Shown here: positions 58,261 through 64,000 of the stretch, in pieces
How the letters are laid out: each line of letters starts with the position of its first letter
Numbering within the stretch: the first letter of the stretch is position 1
The notes under the pieces: model-generated
The model's database searches: none
Told to the model about the DNA's origin: nothing
Seen by the model: only the letters and a program-made list of their open reading frames with translations
Position numbers and translations under genes: made by a program
From: a virus
DNA: 64,000 nt
Strand: one strand, 5' to 3'
Virus record (IMG/VR): IMGVR_UViG_3300040751_002893
Span: 1-64,000 of that record

Positions 58261-59499
58261 CTAGTCTATCGCTATGACACGTTCATTAGTTGTGAAGTAA
58301 GGGTTCTCCTTGCCTCGTTGGTCAGTCATCCACATGCGTTGGCACTTGCTGGCTATCGGCTTTGGAGCCTCCATATCTGTGAGGATGATGTGACCATCGA
58401 AACCGTTCTCATTGACGTATCGTGTCGGAGCGTCAAAGCATGTGCCGCCACACTTGACACGTTCCCATGTCTTGCGTTCACCTTTCTTCCAAGTGTAGAC
58501 AAGACTCTCGTCCACTTCAGTATCAAAAGGCACAACGGTAAACTCTGCAAGGCTTGATAGGCTATTGAGTTCTGCGAAGAATGAGGCAAGCATTTCATCC
58601 GATACAGAACCAGACTGGTCAATGCTGATAGCAATCTTGGCTTGACGTGTAACCTTGCGACCGGCATGAATGTATGGAAACCTACGGTTAAGTCTACGAA
58701 CAGTCGAACGCTTATTGCTACGCTGTGAAGTCTTGATGAAGTATCTCAGAACCTTGCGCCAGTCAATCTTGGGAGTGATAGCATCCATGATCTGCTTACG
58801 AACGTCTGCCGATACAGATCCCCAGCCTTGACCGCTTGAAGCATCCTTGGCGGCTTTCTCCATAGCATCTTTCAAACGCTCTTTGGCCATAGCCTTTGTC
58901 TCTTCGTCAACGTCACCCCAACCGCTATGGTCGTCAAGAACGTGGTCACCAAGAGAAGAGCCTTGGCCTTGGCCTTGTGATGGATCGCCTTGGCCTTGAC
59001 CGCCTTGACCGTCACCTTGGCCTTGACCATCGTCTTTCTTGAACTGCTCATCTTCTTCAATAATCTTAAGATAAGCCTCAGCAGATAAACCGACAGGATA
59101 GTCTGCGAAAGGTGTATCGGCTTTGCCGGGTATACAGCCACCATCGGGCAACATGTCAGCAATATGACTGTTGATTGCAAGGTCTGTCGCAACGTTCCAC
59201 TTCATAGACATACCCTCAGCCGGAAGTCGTGTGGTGACATGCTCAAAGATGATGTGGTAAAACTCGTGCATTAGAACACCAAGCTTTTGCTTGTCTGTAA
59301 GGCTAGCCATGAACTCTGGATTGTAAAGCATCTCAAACTGTGCTGACTGTGGATTGATACGGACACCAGCAGTTGGAATGTGCTTGGATGGTGCTTTGTG
59401 AATACGTCTTGAAAGACTTGCGAAGAACGGTTCTTGTTGTAGCAAACGGAAAGTGTGCATGTTCAAGTCAAACTTTTCTGTTGTTTCGTTATCACTCAT
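58261..59499 (-). CDS. VWA-like protein with N-terminal metallopeptidase domain, 412 aa
   Basis: Residues 10-130 hold a zincin-type site, LMHEFYHIIFEH (H78, E79, H82, with H87 near). A Gly/Gln/Asp-rich linker spans about 157-182. Residues about 285-412 are a VWA-like domain with MIDAS ISIDQSGSVS (D294, S296, S298) and HIILTDMEAP. This DUF2201-type pairing is usually encoded with a MoxR AAA+ ATPase, as here 860 bp upstream in the same region. The partners may unfold or mature a protein complex. It has its own operator promoter at 59529-59579. Confidence 0.85.
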   Translation of the reverse strand: MSDNETTEKFDLNMHTFRLLQQEPFFASLSRRIHKAPSKHIPTAGVRINPQSAQFEMLYNPEFMASLTDKQKLGVLMHEFYHIIFEHVTTRLPAEGMSMKWNVATDLAINSHIADMLPDGGCIPGKADTPFADYPVGLSAEAYLKIIEEDEQFKKDDGQGQGDGQGGQGQGDPSQGQGQGSSLGDHVLDDHSGWGDVDEETKAMAKERLKDAMEKAAKDASSGQGWGSVSADVRKQIMDAITPKIDWRKVLRYFIKTSQRSNKRSTVRRLNRRFPYIHAGRKVTRQAKIAISIDQSGSVSDEMLASFFAELNSLSSLAEFTVVPFDTEVDESLVYTWKKGERKTWERVKCGGTCFDAPTRYVNENGFDGHIILTDMEAPKPIASKCQRMWMTDQRGKENPYFTTNERVIAID

Positions 59500-59755
59500 T
59501 GGAATCTCCTTGTTGGGGTGATATAGATAACTTATCCGATTGGGATGGTTTTGTCAAACGTGGTGGACAAAAACTGTCCGGTAGTTTAGAAAGCTCTATT
59601 CTGTCTAGGTTGGTGTGCGCTTCCTCTATCTTTTGAGCTAGGGATTTGACTTCCAAAGGCTCCGACAGTTCTTCAAGCTCTGGTGGAAACTCAATCTTTT
59701 GTCTTTGTATTGCGTAATACGTTATATTGCTGTATTGTAGCTTTGGTCTACTCAT
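59492..59755 (-). CDS. Unknown protein, 87 aa
   Basis: MSRPKLQYSNITYYAIQRQK, then a Glu/Leu-rich helical part (PPELEELSEPLEVKSLAQKI). The C-terminal 25 residues are encoded by the operator promoter for the VWA gene. GGAGGAACC start; overlaps both neighbours by 8 bp. It lies between the MoxR and VWA genes and might be a linker subunit. Confidence 0.65.
   Translation of the reverse strand: MSRPKLQYSNITYYAIQRQKIEFPPELEELSEPLEVKSLAQKIEEAHTNLDRIELSKLPDSFCPPRLTKPSQSDKLSISPQQGDSNE
59529..59579 (-). promoter_or_regulatory. Operator promoter (7-bp class) inside the 87-aa gene
   Basis: TAAGTT at 59534-59529, TTGACA at 59557-59552 (17 bp), operator GGACA-N5-TGTCC at 59565-59579. Would start the VWA-peptidase transcript. 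Confidence 0.68.
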
Positions 59756-59957
59756 TGGTTCCTCCTGTCTTGAAACCCATAGGTGCTTTCTTCTTGGGCT
59801 TTTCTGCCTTGGGAAGTGCTTGTGGTGGCATAGCCATACCCATAAGGGCTTGCAAGGGTATTCCCATAGAGTTGCCTTGTGGTTGCATAGCCATGATTAG
59901 CTTGGATAATAGCTCGTCTGATATGTTCAGTGTAATATTAATCTCGTTATTGCTCAT
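59748..59957 (-). CDS. Small protein with Met/Pro/Gly-rich middle, 69 aa
   Basis: MSNNEINITLNISDELLSKL then QGNSMGIPLQALMGMAMPPQ, ending in a basic KKKAPMGFKTGG tail. CAGGAGAAACC start. It overlaps the 113-aa gene by 11 bp. May be a small adaptor in the MoxR-VWA set; no motif proves it. Confidence 0.62.
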   Translation of the reverse strand: MSNNEINITLNISDELLSKLIMAMQPQGNSMGIPLQALMGMAMPPQALPKAEKPKKKAPMGFKTGGTNE

Positions 59958-60288
59958 TGGTTTCTCCTGCATTGTCTACAATGCTTTTAAGTAGTTGTTG
60001 CTTGTGGGTTGGTAGTAAGGACTTTTGGTGGTTTAGGGTTTCCACGTCGGGCATTAGGAACAAAGACCAGTCTTTGAGAGTCTTGGATAGTTGCCTTGCC
60101 TGTTTCAATGTGATGTTGTGTCTGATGGAATAGCCTGTGGACATGTGTGATAATGTCCATGACTTTTCATCCTCTTTACGATGGACATAGAAAGGGAAGT
60201 CATTTCCGTAGGAACCATCACAATATGTCCAAACTGGATGATTATCTTCAAATGTTCGTATCTTGAATGTACCTTTGCGTATTCTCAT
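59947..60288 (-). CDS. Unknown protein, 113 aa
   Basis: MRIRKGTFKIRTFEDNHPVW, beta-rich first part (FPFYVHRKEDEKSWTLSHM), then a helical segment (ITLKQARQLSKTLKDWSLFL). GGAGACACC start. It follows the MoxR gene by 75 bp. Function unknown. Confidence 0.62.
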   Translation of the reverse strand: MRIRKGTFKIRTFEDNHPVWTYCDGSYGNDFPFYVHRKEDEKSWTLSHMSTGYSIRHNITLKQARQLSKTLKDWSLFLMPDVETLNHQKSLLPTHKQQLLKSIVDNAGETNEQ

Positions 60289-60362
60289 AGGTGTCTCCAT
60301 AGAAAGGGATTATAGTCTCCTTGTTTCAAGGCACAAGGAGCCAAAGCCAGCGAGGTGAAATG

Positions 60363-61424
60363 TTAGTTACCAGCGTTTAGGATACCGACAACATAGTCTT
60401 GGATGGAAGTGCCGTCTACTTCAATCGCCCAAAGTTTAGCGATATTGTAGGTTGATTCGTCAGTTTGAGCCATGGACTGCCACAGAACCATGACGATCTC
60501 TGATGGAAGTTGCAAGAAATATTTTGCAAGGTTATCAAGACGAGTGTCTGATAGACGTTCTGCAAAGATGTTCTTTGCTTTCATCTTTTCGACCATAGCA
60601 TTGTGGTCATTGATCTTCCAACCTTTGATCTTGTCGAACTTACCATCATCTAGAAGATCTTCGATAGTGACTTGACGATCGTACTTGTCAAGGAAGTCTT
60701 TGAAAGCTACTGCACCCTCAAAGCCGATGAAAGAGCAAGCGATATGGTAGGTTACAGATGAACCCTCAATCTCGTTACCCATTCCAGACAAAGTCTGAGA
60801 CAATCGTTCCCAAGAACGTCTTGATGGGTAAACCTTGTTAGGCTCGTAGTCATCATTGTGTTCAAGATGGTTGTGGTTCTGATTGATGAAGTCCCAGATC
60901 TCTTGTGCTACGTTACCCTTAGCCCAATCAAGCCAATCTTCTACCGTAGGTTCTACGTCAAAGACGGTATAGCGATCAAGCTCTGCTGGATCCATCTCAC
61001 CTACTTGGTATTGAGAACCATGCTCTCCACCGTTTACACAAGCAAAGATAAGGGTTTCGGGATGCAGACTGCGACCGGCAATCTTGCGGCTATCACAAAG
61101 CTCAAAGATACCTTGGCGGACTTCAAGCGTAGCTCGGTCTACTTCGTCAAGGAAGAGGACGACAGGAGTATCACAAGCAGTCTTGAACCACTTTGGTGGA
61201 CACCACTCAGTTACATCATTGTCTGATTGCTTTGGCAAGCCAAGCAAGTCACCCTCAGTCATTTGGCTAGCACGTCTTTCGACAACAGGCAAACCGAGTT
61301 CTTTGGCTTTTTGGTATACGATGGTAGATTTACCGATACCATGCCGACCACGAACGAGGACAGGAAACTTTGCGTTAAGGATAGGGTTGATTACGTTAGA
61401 GAATGTTTTGAAGTCAATAGCCAT
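60363..61424 (-). CDS. MoxR-family AAA+ ATPase, 353 aa
   Basis: Complete AAA+ core: Walker A GRHGIGKST at 26-34, Walker B VVLFLDEVDR at 88-97, sensor 1 ACVNGG with N131, and ELDRY at about 148-152 (arginine-finger region). MoxR proteins act as chaperone-like remodelers with VWA partners. It has a perfect-consensus promoter with operator at 61476-61519 and a GGAGGCC start. Three small genes and the VWA-metallopeptidase gene follow. Confidence 0.9.
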   Translation of the reverse strand: MAIDFKTFSNVINPILNAKFPVLVRGRHGIGKSTIVYQKAKELGLPVVERRASQMTEGDLLGLPKQSDNDVTEWCPPKWFKTACDTPVVLFLDEVDRATLEVRQGIFELCDSRKIAGRSLHPETLIFACVNGGEHGSQYQVGEMDPAELDRYTVFDVEPTVEDWLDWAKGNVAQEIWDFINQNHNHLEHNDDYEPNKVYPSRRSWERLSQTLSGMGNEIEGSSVTYHIACSFIGFEGAVAFKDFLDKYDRQVTIEDLLDDGKFDKIKGWKINDHNAMVEKMKAKNIFAERLSDTRLDNLAKYFLQLPSEIVMVLWQSMAQTDESTYNIAKLWAIEVDGTSIQDYVVGILNAGN

Positions 61425-61475
61425 GGGAGGCCTCCGTTTGTTTTGTTGTTAGTTCTTCGTTATGAAGATGTTTAT

Positions 61476-61519
61476 ATTATAACTAGGTTAGGGTTTGTTG
61501 TCAAGGACATTTTTTGTCC
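61476..61519 (-). promoter_or_regulatory. Operator promoter (0-bp class), full consensus
   Basis: TATAAT at 61481-61476, TTGACA at 61504-61499 (17 bp), operator GGACA-N5-TGTCC at 61505-61519 touching the -35 box. Drives the MoxR operon. Confidence 0.85.
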
Positions 61520-61589
61520 GAAGTTTATTTTTTTTCTTGTTGGTGGGTTCTCGTTTACATTTTTGTCTCCGTCAGTTGCTGATGTTTAT

Positions 61590-61633
61590 AATGTATCCTG
61601 TTCACTTCGATTCGTCAAGGACATTTTTTGTCC
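61590..61633 (-). promoter_or_regulatory. Operator promoter followed by ATG-TAA
   Basis: TACATT at 61595-61590, TTGACG at 61618-61613 (17 bp), operator at 61619-61633. Downstream, GGAGACAAAAATG is directly followed by TAA, so no protein is made. Confidence 0.74.
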
Positions 61634-61751
61634 GCTCATCTTTTTTTCTTTTGGGCTGGCTATAGGTTGCCCACTGATCAAGCAGAAATGCAGTCATAAG
61701 GACTATCCCTGTGTTTATAAGGAACATGTAAAAAGCATTGTGATGAATCAT
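61602..61751 (-). CDS. Membrane peptide with operator-encoded tail, 49 aa
   Basis: MIHHNAFYMFLINTGIVLMT AFLL forms one TM helix, followed by a basic tail (SQPKRKKDER) and TKNVLDESK encoded by the next operator and promoter. CGGAGAACAAC start. Own promoter at 61777. Confidence 0.62.
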   Translation of the reverse strand: MIHHNAFYMFLINTGIVLMTAFLLDQWATYSQPKRKKDERTKNVLDESK

Positions 61752-61776
61752 GTTGTTCTCCGTTGTTGATGTTTAT

Positions 61777-61820
61777 AATCTATCCGATTGAGTTCAAAAA
61801 GTCAAGGACATTTTTTGTCC
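61777..61820 (-). promoter_or_regulatory. Operator promoter (0-bp class)
   Basis: TAGATT at 61782-61777, TTGACT at 61805-61800 (17 bp), operator GGACA-N5-TGTCC at 61806-61820. Confidence 0.74.
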
Positions 61821-61822
61821 GT

Positions 61823-62077
61823 TTATCCAATATGGTACTTGCGTAGTATTGGGAGGTCGTTTTCTTCTATCTCTTGTGCATAATATAACCGAAAACCACG
61901 ATGGGTATATGGCGATATGTACACTCTGAGATCTTCGTCATAAGCAAGATCTTCTTGTCCAGACCATGCTTTTAGCACTTCATGTTCATTTGATGTGTCT
62001 TTCATGTAGATAATAGCTTTATCCCAATACTCATGATCTCCGTCATAGATCGTTATGGTTAGTAAATGATATTTCAT
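61823..62077 (-). CDS. Unknown protein, 84 aa
   Basis: MKYHLLTITIYDGDHEYWDK then YMKDTSNEHEVLKAWSGQED and LRVYISPYTHRGFRLYYAQE. A compact alpha/beta protein. CGGAGGAAACATG start; single-gene transcript from 62103. Function unknown. Confidence 0.65.
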   Translation of the reverse strand: MKYHLLTITIYDGDHEYWDKAIIYMKDTSNEHEVLKAWSGQEDLAYDEDLRVYISPYTHRGFRLYYAQEIEENDLPILRKYHIG

Positions 62078-62102
62078 GTTTCCTCCGTTGTTGGATATTA
62101 GT

Positions 62103-62146
62103 AATGTATTGTGTTTTATCTCAATTGTCAAGGACATTTTTTGTCC
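62103..62146 (-). promoter_or_regulatory. Operator promoter (0-bp class)
   Basis: TACATT at 62108-62103, TTGACA at 62131-62126 (17 bp), operator GGACA-N5-TGTCC at 62132-62146. It lies in the 3' end of the 59-aa gene. Confidence 0.78.
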
Positions 62147-62300
62147 ACATTCTATCAAACTCTTTCTTAGTGAATATGAGATAGCGATCTTGTACTTTCA
62201 CATGAACAAAATACTCATGTACAAGATGCTCTACAAGCTTGACTATGATACAAGATACGTTTGGGTTATCTTGTCTTGTGTATATTTCTCCGACTTCCAT
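62121..62300 (-). CDS. Small protein with operator-encoded tail, 59 aa
   Basis: MEVGEIYTRQDNPNVSCIIV, then beta-rich FVHVKVQDRYLIFTKKEFDR; ends TKNVLDN, translated from the operator and -35 box. GGAGGAATAGAC start. Likely a small beta-barrel; function unknown. Confidence 0.62.
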   Translation of the reverse strand: MEVGEIYTRQDNPNVSCIIVKLVEHLVHEYFVHVKVQDRYLIFTKKEFDRMWTKNVLDN

Positions 62301-62302
62301 GT

Positions 62303-62479
62303 CTATTCCTCCTTATTTACTTTTTGTAGCATACCCCTAGGGAACGTGAATATGCGATTGTCTTGGAAGATGTGTATGTCATACACACCCTCACGCCTTT
62401 CACACACAACCACGCCTATTATGTTCTCCAACCCATACATGTGTATAAGGTCGCCCACCAGTAGGGTACCAGTACGCAT
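62303..62479 (-). CDS. Small beta-type protein, 58 aa
   Basis: MRTGTLLVGDLIHMYGLENI then GVVVCERREGVYDIHIFQDN: resembles the small MIGTLW-type proteins nearby. An in-frame ATG at 62491 overlaps the upstream gene and lacks a site. Function unknown. Confidence 0.58.
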   Translation of the reverse strand: MRTGTLLVGDLIHMYGLENIIGVVVCERREGVYDIHIFQDNRIFTFPRGMLQKVNKEE

Positions 62480-62481
62480 GT

Positions 62482-63408
62482 TTATTTCCATGCGTTAATG
62501 TGGACTACAAGGTTTGCAGGTCGCCAATCGGACTTCATACCGTTTTGTAATTGCTCATAGGTTCTCTTCTTGACAAGAGTTCCAAAGGATTCTTTGTAGG
62601 AAGTAATCCACTCTTGGGGTAGGGGAGTAGGGGAGTTGGTGATTACAGACACCAATGAACAAGCTGGTGCACCATTCCAAAAGGAATGTATTCTACCGTT
62701 CTCTCCGACAGTGTTAAACTTCGCATGAAGATTATCAAGTCGTCTTGTCTCTCCATCTACCAACACACAAACTTCTATCGGAGAATGAGCGTCATTATGG
62801 TTCTTGCTCATACCAGAGAATACATTTACAGTATTCCAGTTTATCTTGGTGATGATACCAGTGCTTTTTACTGTTTCTCTATTGTTCCAGCTACCCTTTT
62901 CATAAGTGACTTGAACACAAGCACCAACAGATAGACCACCATCCAGTACAAGGTCTTTGTAGGCCGCGTGTCGCCAGTTCTCATTGGCTTTGTAACAGTC
63001 TTTGAGAAACTGTTCCATGGTCGGACAAGTGCGTCTTGTATGGTCTTTGCCACCACAAAAGCCACATGTTCTATTGACTGCCTTGCGTTTGACTTTGTGT
63101 TCAAAGTTGAATCCACGTTCTTTCTGAACCTTGTATGCTTTGCGACAGTTACGGAACCATGCCGCAAGAGCATTGTTGGCTACATCATCAATAAGAGGAT
63201 CAAAAGCCGCAGTGTGCCATGTAGCATAGTTGTAGCCACGTCTGATAAGATTACCATCTTTGTCTTTGGGAATCTCCAGTCTTGATAAGAAGTTCTCCCA
63301 ATCACCTTTGACGTGTGGGCATTGGTATTGGTTGTGTCCTGTTTCTCGGCAATAGCCACATGTTGCTTTACTTCTGTTTGATGTGTTCTTATTTTCATGA
63401 ATATTCAT
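62482..63408 (-). CDS. Protein with two CCHC zinc knuckles, 308 aa
   Basis: Two knuckles C-x2-C-x4-H-x4-C: C17-C20-H25-C30 (CGYCRETGHNQYQC) and C115-C118-H123-C128 (CGFCGGKDHTRRTC). Knuckles of this spacing bind single-stranded nucleic acid in retroviral and cellular proteins. The C-terminal half is a mixed globular domain with SH3-like stretches (GACVQVTYEKGSWNN, GIITKINWNTVNVF). GGAGACAACATG start at 63408. Promoter at 63457. An RNA- or ssDNA-binding role is likely; its exact job is unknown. Confidence 0.8.
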   Translation of the reverse strand: MNIHENKNTSNRSKATCGYCRETGHNQYQCPHVKGDWENFLSRLEIPKDKDGNLIRRGYNYATWHTAAFDPLIDDVANNALAAWFRNCRKAYKVQKERGFNFEHKVKRKAVNRTCGFCGGKDHTRRTCPTMEQFLKDCYKANENWRHAAYKDLVLDGGLSVGACVQVTYEKGSWNNRETVKSTGIITKINWNTVNVFSGMSKNHNDAHSPIEVCVLVDGETRRLDNLHAKFNTVGENGRIHSFWNGAPACSLVSVITNSPTPLPQEWITSYKESFGTLVKKRTYEQLQNGMKSDWRPANLVVHINAWK

Positions 63409-63456
63409 GTTGTCTCCAATGAAATGTTGTTGATTGTTCGTTGTGAACATATTATT

Positions 63457-63500
63457 AACTTATTGTGTTTGGTTGAAAAAGTCAAGGACAGAAAATGTCC
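63457..63500 (-). promoter_or_regulatory. Operator promoter (0-bp class)
   Basis: TAAGTT at 63462-63457, TTGACT at 63485-63480 (17 bp), operator GGACA-N5-TGTCC at 63486-63500. Drives the zinc-knuckle, 58-aa and 59-aa genes. Confidence 0.74.
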
Positions 63501-63501
63501 T

Positions 63502-63801
63502 TTATGGTTTAAGTGTGTGTTCAGACATGTCTATCTCCATTTCTATGCTCCAAAGAAGTTCTTGGCATTTGTCGAACATAGTTTCCAGTTCTTTTATTTT
63601 GAGCGTGTGTTCTGGGTTGTAGAGGGTTTCAAGGTTCTTTTCTGCCCATGTTAAATCCTCATCATTTTGATCAAAAACACCTAAGAGAAGCTCCAAGCTC
63701 TCAGAGCAAGCCACTTGCAAAGCACCTTTTCGTGTCATGTGGATACTGACTGCTTCTCTACCATCCCATGGTCTTGTTATTGTAACTTCGTATACGTTCA
63801 T
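63502..63801 (-). CDS. Unknown protein, 99 aa
   Basis: MNVYEVTITRPWDGREAVSI then IHMTRKGALQVACSESLELL; mixed alpha/beta with an acidic C-terminus. The ATG at 63801 overlaps the previous stop (ATGA) and follows AGAGGTGAAAC. Longer upstream starts lie in another gene's frame. Function unknown. Confidence 0.62.
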   Translation of the reverse strand: MNVYEVTITRPWDGREAVSIHMTRKGALQVACSESLELLLGVFDQNDEDLTWAEKNLETLYNPEHTLKIKELETMFDKCQELLWSIEMEIDMSEHTLKP

Positions 63802-63974
63802 TGTTTCACCTCTTTGAGTTCTGTTGGGTTGTAATGATGTGTTTTGCCTGTTTTCAAGTTTGTTCCAGTGATATACACTCCATGTGTATACCCTGTTATC
63901 ACCACTAAATCTCCAAGCTGTGATGGAAAATGACTTGCTATTGCAACCACTTCGCATAGTGTTCCTATCTTCAT
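63798..63974 (-). CDS. Small SH3-like protein, 58 aa
   Basis: MKIGTLCEVVAIASHFPSQL, then GDLVVITGYTHGVYITGTNL and KTGKTHHYNPTELKEV: a small barrel protein like the MIGTLW group. GGAGAGGAAAG start context. First complete gene at the right end; its promoter is beyond the window. Function unknown. Confidence 0.65.
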   Translation of the reverse strand: MKIGTLCEVVAIASHFPSQLGDLVVITGYTHGVYITGTNLKTGKTHHYNPTELKEVKQ

Positions 63975-64000
63975 ACTCTTTCCTCTCCAGTGAGTTGTTT

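Noticed and set aside
1-64000. T4-type late promoters (TATAAATA)
   Set aside because: Despite the gp55-like gene, no consistent TATAAATA box with a suitable distance to gene starts was found on the minus strand by eye. A weaker motif cannot be excluded without a scan.
1-64000. tRNA genes, CRISPR arrays or insertion sequences
   Set aside because: No T-loop-like GGTTCGANTCC context, no regular repeat-spacer array and no transposase with terminal repeats were seen.

Overview
The window is a piece of the genome of a large tailed phage with a contractile, T4-like tail. The best landmarks are a gp25-like baseplate lysozyme-fold protein, a gp6-like baseplate wedge protein, a gp55-like late sigma factor, a tail-associated M15 peptidase and a PIN-PhoH ATPase. 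The DNA is AT-rich. Every gene I can support (90) lies on the minus strand, so transcription runs right to left, usually with ATGA, TAATG or short overlaps between genes. I saw no tRNA, rRNA, CRISPR array or insertion sequence. The family mix resembles marine T4-like viruses. The host is unknown.

Layout, left to right. (1) 1-20.2 kb, virion and late control: a truncated giant LamG-domain protein, a 497-aa structural protein, gp6-like, gp25-like, a 2186-aa structural protein, a putative hub or spike protein, an M15 peptidase, the gp55-like sigma factor, and small proteins including an FmdB-type zinc ribbon. (2) 20.2-27.8 kb, sugar cluster: epimerase, HAD protein, HpcH/HpaI aldolase, CMP-sugar cytidylyltransferase, sialyltransferase-like protein, methyltransferase and three GT4 glycosyltransferases. 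Together they look like a nonulosonate-type glycan modification set. (3) 27.8-38.9 kb: two surface or fibre proteins, a PD-(D/E)XK nuclease, zincin, PhoH, a long charged protein, HNH nuclease, phosphomannomutase, class II aldolase and a cupin. (4) 38.9-49.8 kb: charged or basic proteins, many sharing a short leader of the type MKLT-x4-LKQIIKEEL, plus a protein kinase-like protein, HAD-Nudix fusion, VOC protein, zincins, and an exported VWA lipoprotein pair. (5) 50.0-64.0 kb: an early-type region of about 37 small genes in short operons.

The most unusual content is regulatory and lies in part 5. Nineteen copies of a 15-bp inverted repeat, GGACA-N5-TGTCC or near variants, sit at the -35 boxes of about 15 leftward promoters of the form TTGACN-N16-18-TAnnnT. 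Distance from the -35 box is almost always 0 or 7 bp. Many genes end inside the next operator or promoter. Three gene-poor gaps also carry seven rightward sequences that match the sigma-54 -24/-12 consensus with exact spacing, three of them in a 48-bp tandem array. They sit back to back with operator promoters, and two clusters are followed by Fur-box-like sequences. Promoters in the left 50 kb lack the operator.

How it may fit together (inference): the right-hand region would be an early regulon held by one DNA-binding protein, encoded outside the window or among the unknown genes. A MoxR ATPase and a VWA/metallopeptidase protein are each under this control. The middle region may encode proteins packaged into the head through the shared leader. 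The left region builds the tail under gp55-like late control.
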